From JBDIBA01 sp039812705 (lineage in GTDB: Bacteria; Actinomycetota; Acidimicrobiia; Acidimicrobiales; JBBSGY01), in assembly GCA_039812705.1 (NCBI GenBank), contig JBDIBA010000006.1, forward strand, positions 1-61,442: a stretch of 61,442 nt of DNA, given 5' to 3'. Below are positions 24,513-32,814 of the stretch, one piece after another; positions within the stretch are counted from its first letter, which is position 1; each line of letters opens with the position of its first letter. The notes under the pieces were generated by a model. That model searched no databases. It was not told the origin of the DNA and worked only from the letters and a program-made list of their open reading frames with translations. The translations under genes and the position numbers were made by a program.

Positions 24513-25613
24513 TTGTCTCTTTCCAGTCTTGTTACCGGCGCAACGCCACTTGTCGCCGAAGCGTCGCACGGCGCCACCACGCCCTTCAACGTTTCGCCGT
24601 GGGCATGGGCGGCAACCGTTGGTGTTGTCATTGCGCTGATCGCCTACGAGTTCATCTCGCACCGCGAGCACAAGCCAGAAACCGTCAAGGAAGCAGCCAT
24701 TGCATCGGTCGTTTGGATGCTGATTGGACTCGCGGTGACCATACCGATCCTCTTCTTCGGCAACAGTGCCGAAGCGGGTCAATACCTAACCGGTTACCTA
24801 CTTGAACGCTCACTGTCGATTGACAACGTCTTTGTCTTTGTTGTGATCCTCAGTTACTTCGCCGTGCCTGCCCGTTTGCAGCACTTTGCGCTGATGTCGG
24901 GAATCGTTGCGGCACTCGTCCTGCGCGTCATCTTCATCCTTCTCGGTGCGGCATTGATCTCGAAGTTTGAGTGGTCGCTTGCACTGTTTGGTTTGATCCT
25001 CGTCTTCACGGCTTTCAAGCTGGCGACATCGGGTGACGAAGAAGTCGACCCATCAAAGAACCTTGGTCTAAAGCTGCTGCGCAAGATCATGCCGGTGACA
25101 ACGCACTTCCAAGAAACCAAGCTGTTCACTCAAGAAACGGTTCGCGGAAAGGTCCGTCGCGCAGCAACACCAATGCTGGCAGTGCTTTTCGTGATCGGCA
25201 CCACAGACCTCATCTTTGCGGTTGACTCCGTGCCCGCTGTTTACGGCGTCACATCGACACCGTTCATCGTCTTTGCAGCAAACGCCTTTTCTCTCTTGGG
25301 TTTGCGCTCCTTGGCGACCCTGCTTGCAGGAGTCATGGACCGCTTCATCTATCTCAAGCCGGCGCTGGCAATAGTCCTCGCATTGGTTGGCATCAAGATG
25401 ATTGTGGGCGTCGTGTTTGGTTATCACCCACCTGAGTGGGCACCACTTGTATTGATTGTCGGTGTAATCGGCGGTGGCGTCTTGTTGTCTTTCCTCAAGA
25501 CCCGCGACCACGCCCCGATCTCCGAACACACAACTCCGCACAAGGACCTCACTCGCAACGTCGACATCAACGAAAACTCCGATGTCCCGAACAAGTTTGG
25601 AGCAGACAAGTGA
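24513..25613 (+). CDS. terC: TerC-family integral membrane protein (probable Mn2+ exporter)
   Basis: 366 aa with about nine membrane segments. The TerC signature parts are LLERSLSIDNVFVFVVI and GTTDLIFAVDSVPAVYGVT, each with the acidic residues thought to carry the metal, and NAFSLLGLRSL. A hydrophilic tail of about 35 residues ends the protein. The start is TTG at 24513, with aggag 8 nt upstream; no ATG fits better. The gene follows a yybP-ykoY riboswitch, so manganese should induce it. Its stop overlaps the GTG of htpX. Alx-type TerC proteins export Mn2+; an older name for the family is tellurium resistance protein. Confidence 0.92.
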   Translation: MSLSSLVTGATPLVAEASHGATTPFNVSPWAWAATVGVVIALIAYEFISHREHKPETVKEAAIASVVWMLIGLAVTIPILFFGNSAEAGQYLTGYLLERSLSIDNVFVFVVILSYFAVPARLQHFALMSGIVAALVLRVIFILLGAALISKFEWSLALFGLILVFTAFKLATSGDEEVDPSKNLGLKLLRKIMPVTTHFQETKLFTQETVRGKVRRAATPMLAVLFVIGTTDLIFAVDSVPAVYGVTSTPFIVFAANAFSLLGLRSLATLLAGVMDRFIYLKPALAIVLALVGIKMIVGVVFGYHPPEWAPLVLIVGVIGGGVLLSFLKTRDHAPISEHTTPHKDLTRNVDINENSDVPNKFGADK

Positions 25614-26434
25614 CAAACAACTTGAAGACCGCAGTTCTCCTCGCGGGACTCGGTGGATTAATCGTCACCCTTGGCGGGCTCATTGGTGGCCGCGGTGCGC
25701 TCGTCTTTAGTTTCTTCATCGCTCTGGCAATGGTCGGCGGTTCGTATTGGTTCAGCGACAAGCTGGCCATCAAGGCCGCTCATGCACGTCCACTTGAAGA
25801 CAACGACGTCCCCTGGCTTCGCGCAACCGTGGCCGAGCTTGCTCAGCAAGCAAACATCCCGATGCCAAAGCTCTACATCTCCCCCGAGATGCAACCAAAC
25901 GCTTTTGCAACCGGTCGCAACCCGAAACACGCATCGGTCGCGGTGACAGAAGGAATCTTGAAGGTTCTCGATCAAGAAGAACTGCGCGCAGTTCTTGCCC
26001 ACGAACTCGGCCACGTGAAGAACCGCGACATCTTGTTGACCTCCGTTGCTGCGGTGTTTGGCACGGCCATCTCGATGATTGCGAACTTCTTGCCGTTCTC
26101 GTCAAGCGACCGCGAAAACTCAAACCCAATCATCACAATCGCGCTAGCAATCACTGCCCCGCTTGCCGCGGGAATCATGCAAATGGCGCTGTCCCGCTCG
26201 CGTGAATTTCAAGCCGACGCAACCGGTGCCGACATCATCAACGATGGCGAACCGTTGGCACGCGCGTTGATGAAGATTGACGCCTACGCACAACAAGTCC
26301 CGATGGACATCGACCCCGCGCAGGCGTCCGCGTACATCATCAACCCGCTATCGGGTTTCAACATGTCGAACATGTTCCGCACGCACCCAACGACCGAAGA
26401 CAGAGTTGCGCGTTTGCGCACAATGCGTTTTTAA
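25610..26434 (+). CDS. htpX: M48 membrane zinc metalloprotease HtpX
   Basis: 274 aa. Two N-terminal membrane helices are followed by the zinc site HELGH in VLAHELGHVKNRD, two further helices (SVAAVFGTAISMIANF; ITIALAITAPLAAGIMQMAL) and the third-ligand region SREFQADATGA. The C-terminus FRTHPTTEDRVARL is typical of HtpX. The protease degrades misfolded membrane proteins. The start GTG at 25610 overlaps the terC stop (GTGA), so both should be under the same manganese-responsive leader, which would link membrane proteolysis to metal stress. A longer upstream frame inside terC has no HtpX-like residues and was rejected. Confidence 0.93.
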   Translation: MTNNLKTAVLLAGLGGLIVTLGGLIGGRGALVFSFFIALAMVGGSYWFSDKLAIKAAHARPLEDNDVPWLRATVAELAQQANIPMPKLYISPEMQPNAFATGRNPKHASVAVTEGILKVLDQEELRAVLAHELGHVKNRDILLTSVAAVFGTAISMIANFLPFSSSDRENSNPIITIALAITAPLAAGIMQMALSRSREFQADATGADIINDGEPLARALMKIDAYAQQVPMDIDPAQASAYIINPLSGFNMSNMFRTHPTTEDRVARLRTMRF

Positions 26435-26454
26435 GCTCAACACTGAGACATCCC

Positions 26455-26778
26455 TTGACGAGTAACAACCACCAGCCTCAAGACCACAAACAGTCGTGGC
26501 TAAAAACCAAGCTCCATGCGGCAAACCACTCGGTTGACAGACACCTAGAAGGACAATGGAGGCGACCCGTTCAAGTCGCCACCGTGGTGATCGGCTTCGT
26601 TGTCATCATCGTCGGGTTGGCTCTGGTCCCACTCCCCGGGCCCGGTTGGCTAATCGTCTTTGCAGGTTTGGCGATTCTTGCAAAAGTGTTTCCACCGGCC
26701 GAGCGACTGGTCGGTTGGATCCAACACAAAGTCGAAGCCAGCACTCAATGGGCAAAGCAGAGGCTTAGCCGCCAATAG
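26455..26778 (+). CDS. PGPGW-motif transmembrane protein (TIGR02611-like)
   Basis: 107 aa with a polar N-terminus of about 35 residues, two membrane helices (VQVATVVIGFVVIIVGLALV; GWLIVFAGLAILAKVF) and between them the PLPGPGWL motif that defines this small actinobacterial/proteobacterial family of unknown role. The C-terminus is charged. The start is TTG at 26455. It follows htpX by 20 nt and may belong to the terC-htpX transcript. Confidence 0.75.
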   Translation: MTSNNHQPQDHKQSWLKTKLHAANHSVDRHLEGQWRRPVQVATVVIGFVVIIVGLALVPLPGPGWLIVFAGLAILAKVFPPAERLVGWIQHKVEASTQWAKQRLSRQ

Positions 26779-26803
26779 TCCGTGACGCGAAAAAGGGCCG
26801 CTT

Positions 26804-27220
26804 CTAAAGCTCGTCGGTATCGATGATGTTCGGCAAGTCGGCACCCGTTTGTTCCCCTACACCGGCGCGATCTGCCAGATACTCAACACCACGAGTCAGT
26901 CCACCGGCCAGGTCGTCAAGTGCAAACAAACCAGTCATCAGAGTGACCGCCTCTTCGCATGTGACATTGCTCAAGCGGTCCTCGACTTCTGATGCTGTGA
27001 GAATTTCGATGACCCTGTCGACGGTATTGACGTAGATCATGACGGCGGGTCGTGAAGGAAGGCCAAGCTGAGCAAACACCGTCTCGGCTTCGCGCCGAGG
27101 GTCCTGCACGTCTGGTTTATCTACCAACATCACCGCGAATTCCAGCCCCGAGGACTCTTCGGCGACGTTAACCGCCTGGTCGAGTGTGGTCCGCTGTTCG
27201 TCGGTAAGCGCTGAGGTCAC
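26804..27220 (-). CDS. TPM-domain-like (DUF5130-type) protein
   Basis: 138 aa, soluble. The pattern AVNVAEESSGLEFAVMLVDKP ... AETVFAQLGL ... AVMIYVNTVDRVIEILTASEVEDRL resembles TPM/DUF5130 domains of actinobacteria, in which a central strand carries an exposed V-R-V/I-E-I stretch. No membrane segment or signal is present. The start is GTG at 27220 with TAGGAA about 6 nt before it, perhaps leaderless. It converges with the PGPGW gene and is the last of several minus-strand small genes. Function is unknown. Confidence 0.55.
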   Translation of the reverse strand: MTSALTDEQRTTLDQAVNVAEESSGLEFAVMLVDKPDVQDPRREAETVFAQLGLPSRPAVMIYVNTVDRVIEILTASEVEDRLSNVTCEEAVTLMTGLFALDDLAGGLTRGVEYLADRAGVGEQTGADLPNIIDTDEL

Positions 27221-27269
27221 AGCCCATTCCTATCAAAGTCTTGGCTGAAGGGCCCCAAACCCCGATCAG

Positions 27270-27626
27270 CTACCAGCCACCCGAGGCTCCGCCGGGGCGC
27301 TTTTTGTCTGCGTCGCCCCATTCCAGGTCCCAACCACAGCCCGGACAGCGATCGTCGTAAGTAACCCGGGTATTGCCTCCGGCCAGCAGTTCAACCTGTT
27401 CGGGCTGGAAGTTTCGCCCACACCTGGTGCATTGAAAGACCCTGCCTCGCCCGGTCTTTCCCGCGCCACCGCCGGCAGTCTGTTGCAGTCCCCCGTTGCG
27501 ATTGAACACAAGAAACAGAATCCCCAAGAGGATCAGAGCAATAACAAAACTGGAGGACGGAAGGTCCCTCCCAAGAACCTCAACGCCCATCAAAGCGACG
27601 CCGATAACTGCCAACCCCTCAAACAT
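27270..27626 (-). CDS. Small membrane protein with C-terminal zinc ribbon
   Basis: 118 aa. Two N-terminal membrane helices (MFEGLAVIGVALMGVEVLG; SFVIALILLGILFLVF) are joined by a short loop. A Gly-rich linker precedes a zinc ribbon formed by CTRCG and CPGCG, about 28 residues apart, within a soluble domain. A Gly/Ser/Trp tail ends it. No family name is recognised. It lies 36 nt after the NifU-like gene on the same strand. Confidence 0.6.
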   Translation of the reverse strand: MFEGLAVIGVALMGVEVLGRDLPSSSFVIALILLGILFLVFNRNGGLQQTAGGGAGKTGRGRVFQCTRCGRNFQPEQVELLAGGNTRVTYDDRCPGCGWDLEWGDADKKRPGGASGGW

Positions 27627-27662
27627 GAGGGGCTTTTACCCTCATTTGAGTTAGTTATGTCT

Positions 27663-27956
27663 CTAAATGTCGACGCCTTCGGCGTTTACCTCAGTGACAC
27701 CCGGAACGCGATCTTTCAAGATTCGCTCGACCCCGGCCTTTAAGGTCATTGAGGAAGCAGGACATCCGACGCAGGCTCCGGAAAGTTCGACCTGAACAAC
27801 ACCGGTTTCCTCATCCACCGAGACAAAATGAATGTCTCCCCCGTCCATCTGAATAAGCGGACGAATGCGGTCGACCTCGAGGCGAACCGCCTGAGTCATG
27901 GGAGATTCGGAAGAACCCCCCGTGGTTTCTACTGCCTCTGCTGCGGAATTCGACAT
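27663..27956 (-). CDS. NifU-type Fe-S cluster scaffold (C-terminal domain only)
   Basis: 97 aa. After a Ser/Glu-rich N-terminus, the NifU C-terminal domain reads VRLEVDRIRPLIQMDGGDIHFVSVD ... VQVELSGACVGCPASSMTLKAGVERIL. The paired cysteines CVGC bind a labile iron-sulfur cluster between monomers. Free-standing proteins of this kind (NfuA/Nfu-like) deliver clusters to client proteins in the cytoplasm. An aagg lies just before the ATG at 27956. Small and complete. Confidence 0.9.
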   Translation of the reverse strand: MSNSAAEAVETTGGSSESPMTQAVRLEVDRIRPLIQMDGGDIHFVSVDEETGVVQVELSGACVGCPASSMTLKAGVERILKDRVPGVTEVNAEGVDI

Positions 27957-28076
27957 GACCTTCTAATTCTCTCACGGAATAAATATTTTTGGTACCCCTA
28001 CCCAAACGGCAAATGGCCTGGTAACGATTAATTGGGCGCAGGATTCGTTTGTTTTTCTTTAGAGCTTGGAGCCCCG

Positions 28077-28469
28077 ATGGACCCGATCATCGTTTTCTTT
28101 GTCATTGCAGCAATCACCACAACGGCACTGGCAATCAGCCACCTGGTTGCCGTTCGCAACCGTGTTGAAGTTGCCGCACAAGACATCCGCTTTGCACAAA
28201 TGCGTTTGTCCAACATCGAACGCCAAATCGGCAACGCAGTCGACCAGTACGGCGAACTAAGCATCGGTCGTCGCGGGCTTGAGCAATCAGTAAAGGCCTA
28301 CACAAACGCAATGAAGGCATGGAACAAGGCAGACCGCACGCTTCCAAGCATTCTCGTAAACCGTTTTGCAAAGCTGTCTGAAGCCTCAAAGAACGTCGAC
28401 ACAAACGCCATTGCGATTGTCGATGTGACCGATGCAGCAGTTGCGCGCGATTCCGTTCTAAGCATCTAA
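28077..28469 (+). CDS. Small single-pass membrane protein, unknown
   Basis: 130 aa from the ATG at 28077, preceded by ttggag at 5 nt; the open frame extends to 28032 but without an SD. One N-terminal helix (IIVFFVIAAITTTALAISHLVA) is followed by a charged helical domain (VEVAAQDIRFAQMRLSNIERQIGNAVDQYGEL) that looks coiled-coil, and a Lys/Ala-rich C-terminus. The single anchor plus long helices is reminiscent of LemA-like proteins, but no firm match can be claimed. Confidence 0.6.
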   Translation: MDPIIVFFVIAAITTTALAISHLVAVRNRVEVAAQDIRFAQMRLSNIERQIGNAVDQYGELSIGRRGLEQSVKAYTNAMKAWNKADRTLPSILVNRFAKLSEASKNVDTNAIAIVDVTDAAVARDSVLSI

Positions 28470-28485
28470 AGCCAGCCGTTGACTA

Positions 28486-28531
28486 GACCGCTTGCATGGA
28501 CTCTCTGTTAGAGAAAGTTCTGCAAGCGGTC
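28486..28531. terminator. Possible bidirectional terminator
   Basis: A perfect 11-bp inverted repeat (gaccgcttgca at 28486-28496 and its complement at 28521-28531) encloses a 24-nt loop that itself can pair. It lies between two convergent genes; its right arm encodes the last residues of the minus-strand protein. No long T-run is present, so efficiency is uncertain. Confidence 0.45.
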
Positions 28532-29185
28532 TCTTAGTTCCTTCACTTGGTCTTCAACATCTGCTTGATCGTCGTCTTGCAATGCAACCGCGCAATTGCG
28601 CGCAAGTAAAGCAACCTCGGCCCAATCTTCATCATCAACACCGAGCGGAGCCTGCATTAACGAAACCGTTGTGGCGTCGCCAATGAAGGTTCCAACGTCT
28701 TGAGCCTCCCAACGATTCAACAGACGTTCGGCCGACTGAAACGTCGAGTCCATAGTCTCGTAAGCAGCGGTTGCTTCATCTTGGTTCTGATTGAACAGCG
28801 CGCTCACTTCGTCTTGCTCAGCGTCGGTCGCAGCGTTTGCAGATTCGTTATCACCGTCAAGGTCTTCAGACTCATCGAGGGTGATCTGAATGTCTTCGTG
28901 AAGCACGTCGTCCAACAACGCATCGACTGCGTCTTCGTGATCCGTGGAAATCACCAGTTCTTCAACGGTGTCCCAACGATGAGGAATGGAATCGCTGATG
29001 AGTGCTGTGACCAAGCCGGCGCGCTGTTCTGACGATATTTCGAGCTCATAGGCAGTCTCTTCGGCATCTTTGGTCGGCGACAAGTACAACCCGGGCGCTT
29101 CGCTTAGCGCGCAGCCACACGAGCCGCACGACGCGTGATTCACGCTGTCTTCGAACCCGCACATTGGACACCAATAAATGTTCAT
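28508..29185 (-). CDS. Zinc-ribbon protein with acidic C-terminal region
   Basis: 225 aa, soluble and strongly acidic. The N-terminal zinc ribbon is CPMCG plus CGSCGC within the first 26 residues. A middle part, GLVTALISDSIPHRWDTVEELVISTDHEDAVDALLDDV, resembles DUF2007-like alpha/beta modules. The region from about 105 to 145 is very rich in Asp/Glu. The C-terminus has two helices containing many Asp/Glu. No enzyme motif is seen. It is followed on the other strand by a convergent gene and lies just downstream of the S9 peptidase gene (9-nt gap), so the two may be co-transcribed. Confidence 0.6.
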   Translation of the reverse strand: MNIYWCPMCGFEDSVNHASCGSCGCALSEAPGLYLSPTKDAEETAYELEISSEQRAGLVTALISDSIPHRWDTVEELVISTDHEDAVDALLDDVLHEDIQITLDESEDLDGDNESANAATDAEQDEVSALFNQNQDEATAAYETMDSTFQSAERLLNRWEAQDVGTFIGDATTVSLMQAPLGVDDEDWAEVALLARNCAVALQDDDQADVEDQVKELRDRLQNFL

Positions 29186-29194
29186 TTGATCAGA

Positions 29195-31042
29195 TCAACT
29201 CCCATCCGCATCGGCTGCGGAACTCGTCAACATGCTTTCACGTTCGGGCCACAGGTTGTTGACCCGCAGGTATTCCTCAATCAATTGCAGTTCAGCCACC
29301 TTGGACTGCTCACTCTTCCAACCGTGGCCTTCGTTCTCAAACACCTCGAAGCGCACATCTGCACCACTGCTACGAGCCGCTTTCACAAAACCCTCGCTCT
29401 GAGAAAGCGGAACGACCTTGTCGCTATCGCCATGAATCACGAGCAACGGCGAGTTGAGTTTGTCGACATGGGTGATCGGCGAGCGTTCCACGCACGTCGC
29501 CATGTGCTCGGGCATCGGCCCAATAAGCGAGTCGACATAATGAGCCTCGAAACGCCAAGTGATGTCGGCAAACCGAGTCAGGTCGCAAACGGGATAGAGC
29601 GCAATGCCTGCTGCGCACAAGTCTGCGTGTCGCATCATCAACAACAACACCAAAAATCCCCCGGCACTGCCTCCATAGGGAATCACTGCGCCTTCTTTGG
29701 CCCAACCGTTTTCGACTGCAGCGCGCATGCCACACGCCACGTCATCAAGATCGCCACTTCCCCACTGGCCATAGCCCGCTTCGCGGTACGCACGACCCCA
29801 ACCTGTGCTGCCGCGATGATCTGGAACCAACACCGAAAACCCGCGTTCCACGAAATAGCCAACGCGCGCGTTATATGTCGTGTCGGAACGATGTGTTGGG
29901 CCGCCATGGATGTAAACGAGCATTGGCGCAGAACCACGTTCAACGTCTCGCGGCTCGTACAAACGGCCGTGAATAACCATCCCGTCAGTAGCGGTCCAGC
30001 TAACGGGCTCGGGCATGACAAACGCTTGTTCAATGCCAAGAGGCGTTGACTGCACAATCACTTCGACACTGGAGTCTGCAAGGTTCAACACAATCAGTTG
30101 AGTTGGCCTGTCTGGTCCCATTGCAATCATCGCAACGCGGCTACCGCCTGGTGCTGCGTGCATCCCAGTTGCACTGCAACGGATCTTCACCTTAGCCGTG
30201 CCATCTGCAATGCAGACAACCTCACCGAATCCCTTGTTTGAACGAGCAGCGACTAACCCATGAGCGGTGAACTGCCAACTGCGTTGACCCGGACCCCACG
30301 TTGGCTCGCAATACTCAAGGCGCGCATCGTGACCATCAAGCAACGGCCCTTCGTTGGATGAAACAGGAACAGGCCAACCGTCTTGGTCAGAGATGAACGC
30401 GATGTCTCCGGACTCATCAAAGCGAGGCTGGTTAACAAAACAAGCGTCGTCGGCAATGCTCGACACAACCCCCGTGCCGTCTGCGTTGCGCGAAACAATG
30501 CGGCTCTGCGTCCACGCCATGTTCGGATCGTCCCACTCATGCCATACAACAACTCTTGAGTCAGGCGACCAAGCAGGGTCGACTGCAAAGTCATTTCCAG
30601 AACTGAGACGTACAACTTCGCTCTTATTCGGATCAGTCGAAGACACATATACGTGATGCAGATCATCGACATAAGTAACAAGCGAACCGTCGGGCGAAAC
30701 TGCAATGTTGGTCACCGACTCCCCGGCTGTCACCAATTCGCGACACTGCCAAGTGGACATGTCGAGGCGTACCAACGAATTGACGTTGCTCACATAGACA
30801 AGCGTGTCTTCGTCCAACCAATCAACGGCGCCGCCACCGGACGACGAGACCGATCGAATGTCGGGCGAACACGGCAACGAAACAACCGCCTCGCCTGGTC
30901 GATGCCACTTCAGCTGCGCTCCACCGCCGCGACTCGACTCAACAAAGACAAGGCTGCCGTCATCGCGAGGGTTCATGTGCGGGTCACCCGAGCTGTTGGA
31001 ATACGACCACACTTTCGCTGAGAACTTTCCGGCCAAGGTCAT
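29195..31042 (-). CDS. S9-family (prolyl oligopeptidase-type) serine peptidase
   Basis: About 615 aa. The N-terminal two thirds form a beta-propeller with repeated NIAVSPDGSLVTYVDD- and VDPAWSPDSRVVVW-like blades. The C-terminal alpha/beta-hydrolase domain carries the catalytic Ser in PYGGSAGGFL, Asp in VIHGDSDKVVP and His in FENEGHGWK. These cytoplasmic enzymes cleave peptides or acyl-peptides. I chose the ATG at 31042: the propeller begins directly after it, and a TAGGTT hexamer lies 7 nt upstream, whereas the longer frame to 31135 adds an unrelated leader. No signal peptide is seen from this start. Confidence 0.88.
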   Translation of the reverse strand: MTLAGKFSAKVWSYSNSSGDPHMNPRDDGSLVFVESSRGGGAQLKWHRPGEAVVSLPCSPDIRSVSSSGGGAVDWLDEDTLVYVSNVNSLVRLDMSTWQCRELVTAGESVTNIAVSPDGSLVTYVDDLHHVYVSSTDPNKSEVVRLSSGNDFAVDPAWSPDSRVVVWHEWDDPNMAWTQSRIVSRNADGTGVVSSIADDACFVNQPRFDESGDIAFISDQDGWPVPVSSNEGPLLDGHDARLEYCEPTWGPGQRSWQFTAHGLVAARSNKGFGEVVCIADGTAKVKIRCSATGMHAAPGGSRVAMIAMGPDRPTQLIVLNLADSSVEVIVQSTPLGIEQAFVMPEPVSWTATDGMVIHGRLYEPRDVERGSAPMLVYIHGGPTHRSDTTYNARVGYFVERGFSVLVPDHRGSTGWGRAYREAGYGQWGSGDLDDVACGMRAAVENGWAKEGAVIPYGGSAGGFLVLLLMMRHADLCAAGIALYPVCDLTRFADITWRFEAHYVDSLIGPMPEHMATCVERSPITHVDKLNSPLLVIHGDSDKVVPLSQSEGFVKAARSSGADVRFEVFENEGHGWKSEQSKVAELQLIEEYLRVNNLWPERESMLTSSAADADGS

Positions 31043-31049
31043 CGCGCCA

Positions 31050-31055
31050 AACCTA
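31050..31055 (-). promoter_or_regulatory. Putative -10 hexamer (TAGGTT), leaderless S9 peptidase gene
   Basis: On the minus strand TAGGTT ends 7 nt before the ATG at 31042, matching the spacing of other leaderless genes in this window. Confidence 0.4.
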
Positions 31056-31153
31056 GTGTCGCAAACCCTCGAACCCGATAGCGTGCATAGGTAGTTCGCA
31101 AACGACCAGGAGATTCGGCGCACGGACGCGTCCAAGCATCGCTAGAGGATTCA

Positions 31154-32161
31154 ATGACCGATAAAGTCCGCCAAGCTCCAGAACGAAACCTCGCACTTGA
31201 ATTGGTCCGAGTCACCGAAGCAGCAGCCCTTGCCGCTGCGCGCTGGCAAGGCCGCGGAGACCCCGCCGGCGCCGGCAGTGCAGCAACCGAAGCCATGAGC
31301 GTGGTGCTGAACACATTGCAAATGGACGGCCGCATCACTATTGGTCAGGGCTACCGCGCCCCCGACGCCGAGTCCCACTTCCTCCACAACGGTCAGCGAA
31401 TCGGCACGGGTGAACCACCCGCCATGGATGTTGCGGTCACTCCCGTCGAAGGCACAACCCTCGTTGCCCAGGGGCGCTCCAGTGCAATCAGTGTTGTTGC
31501 CATTGCTGAACGTGGCGCACTCCTTGACCCGGGCCCGGTTCGCTACATGGAAAAGATTGTTGTTGGCCCCGGCGTTGAAGGTGTTGTTGACATCGACCGA
31601 CCCGTAACAGACAACCTGAAGGCAATCGCTAAAGCCAAGGGTGAAAGCGTGCGCGACATTTCTGTCGTCATCCTTGACCGTCCGCGTCATGCCGACCTAA
31701 TTGCCGAAGTGCGTCGCACAGGTGCGCGCATCAGTCTCATTCAAGACGGCGACGTCGCAGGTTCGATGGCAGCACTTTGGCCAGAATCGGGTGTTGATGT
31801 GTTGATTGGCATCGGTGGCACGGCTGAAGGAATCATCACTGCTGCAGCGGTGAAATGCACGGGCGGTGAAATCCAAGGCCGACTGTGGGCTCGCAATAAC
31901 GATGATCGTCAAAAGGCAACGGGCGCTGGTTACGACGTCGATGCAATTTTCACCACCGACGATTTCGTCAAGAACGACAACTGCTTCGTTGCGGCGACCG
32001 GAATCACCGACGGCAACTTGTTGAAGGGCGTCTACTACGGCACCGACGCAGCGCACACCGAATCTTTGGTCATGCGCTCAAAATCCGGCACGGTTCGCCG
32101 TGTTCAAGCGAAGCACCGTTTGAGAAAACTCGCTGAATTCAGCGAGGTTGACTACGCATAA
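31154..32161 (+). CDS. GlpX-like (class II fructose-1,6-bisphosphatase family) protein with altered active site
   Basis: 335 aa, aligned end to end with class II FBPases: RNLALELVRVTEAAALAAARW, then YMEKIVVGPG, IQDGDVAGS, GIGGTAEGIITAAA, ATGITDGNLL and a final SGTVRRVQAKHRL. The metal-binding elements differ from E. coli GlpX: GDKNTAD becomes GDPAGAG (residues 35-41), the GEGEIDEAPML loop becomes GQGYRAPDAESHFL (64-77, with a three-residue insertion), and DPIEGT becomes TPVEGT (Thr96 for Asp85). The later Glu in AEG and the Glu of EGT are kept. It is therefore probably not an ordinary FBPase. It may be inactive, regulatory or of changed specificity. Divergent from the S9 peptidase gene. Confidence 0.85.
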   Translation: MTDKVRQAPERNLALELVRVTEAAALAAARWQGRGDPAGAGSAATEAMSVVLNTLQMDGRITIGQGYRAPDAESHFLHNGQRIGTGEPPAMDVAVTPVEGTTLVAQGRSSAISVVAIAERGALLDPGPVRYMEKIVVGPGVEGVVDIDRPVTDNLKAIAKAKGESVRDISVVILDRPRHADLIAEVRRTGARISLIQDGDVAGSMAALWPESGVDVLIGIGGTAEGIITAAAVKCTGGEIQGRLWARNNDDRQKATGAGYDVDAIFTTDDFVKNDNCFVAATGITDGNLLKGVYYGTDAAHTESLVMRSKSGTVRRVQAKHRLRKLAEFSEVDYA

Positions 32162-32410
32162 AGCGCACTGTCTCGCCGACCCTCAGTGGCCTGCGTGACT
32201 GGATTGCCACGTATGTGACGACTGCTGCGGTGGCAGCGGTTGTGACATACGCGATGAAAATCACCGTAAGCATGGCGAAAGGATACCGGCCACGGAGCCC
32301 TTATCCAATAGGGAGAATGGCCCAATAAATACGGCTGTTTTCACAGCGGCAGAGCCCTGAGCCATCGTCAGCCGCTGCCGAACGGAAATGTCCACAGGTC
32401 GGGCTCGCGA
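32162..32410. other. Intergenic stretch without a convincing gene
   Basis: Only a short GTG frame near 32213 (about 37 codons, MTTAAVAAVVTYAMK...) is open. It could be a remnant of a membrane peptide, but nothing supports expression. With the IS remnant next to it, the stretch looks like the scar of past insertions. Confidence 0.4.
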
Positions 32411-32575
32411 CTAGCAACAGTGGTCTCGACGGAACGTCAGTGATTGGTCACCAATGGCGAGTTGTTTGGCAATCCGACGGACCGCGCCTCGGTCCTTTGG
32501 GTTGTCTTCGAGAGCGTCGAGCACCATGCGGGTTGCTCGTTCGCGAAGCTCTTGTGGATAGCGAATGTTGGACAT
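32411..32575 (-). pseudogene. Truncated IS3-family transposase OrfA remnant
   Basis: The minus strand reads ATG at 32575 to TAG at 32411: MSNIRYPQELRERATRM followed by VLDALEDNPKDRGAVRRIAKQLAIGDQSL. This is the helix-turn-helix N-terminus of IS3-type OrfA (R-YP-ELRERA-RMV ... AVRRIAKQLG...SL). After QSL the reading changes to TFRRDHCC and stops, where an intact protein would continue with a NWV.QAE-type stretch and a coiled coil. No OrfB or flanking terminal repeats are evident. A dead fragment of about 54 codons. Confidence 0.75.
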
Positions 32576-32650
32576 GTTGGCTCTACCTACTCATAGGTTC
32601 AGAGCCTCCGTCAAACCCAGGACGATTCAGGTGTCGAGTCGGGCACACGT

Positions 32651-32752
32651 GTGACGGATGCAGCTATTCGCGCCTCGGTGTTCGTAATCGTTGCACTGGT
32701 GTGCGTTCTGGTGTCCATGCTCATTAAACGTCTCTTCAAGCGATTCTTCTGA
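32651..32752 (+). CDS. Possible 33-aa single-pass membrane peptide
   Basis: A GTG-started frame encodes a short N-terminus (MTDAAIRA), one hydrophobic helix (SVFVIVALVCVLVSMLI) and a basic tail (KRLFKRFF), the typical layout of small membrane proteins. No clear SD precedes it, and the region also holds an IS remnant, so it could be chance. The stretch from there to 32814 contains nothing else recognisable. Confidence 0.35.
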   Translation: MTDAAIRASVFVIVALVCVLVSMLIKRLFKRFF

Positions 32753-32814
32753 GAGCAATTCCATCGCAAAGCAATGCTGGCGATGTTCGGCCGCGGGCAC
32801 TCAGAGAATCCGAA

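Noticed and set aside
25436..25609. Longer htpX start inside terC
   Set aside because: The added residues (Arg/Pro/Cys-rich) are the out-of-frame terC tail; the GTG at 25610 gives the normal HtpX N-terminal helix.
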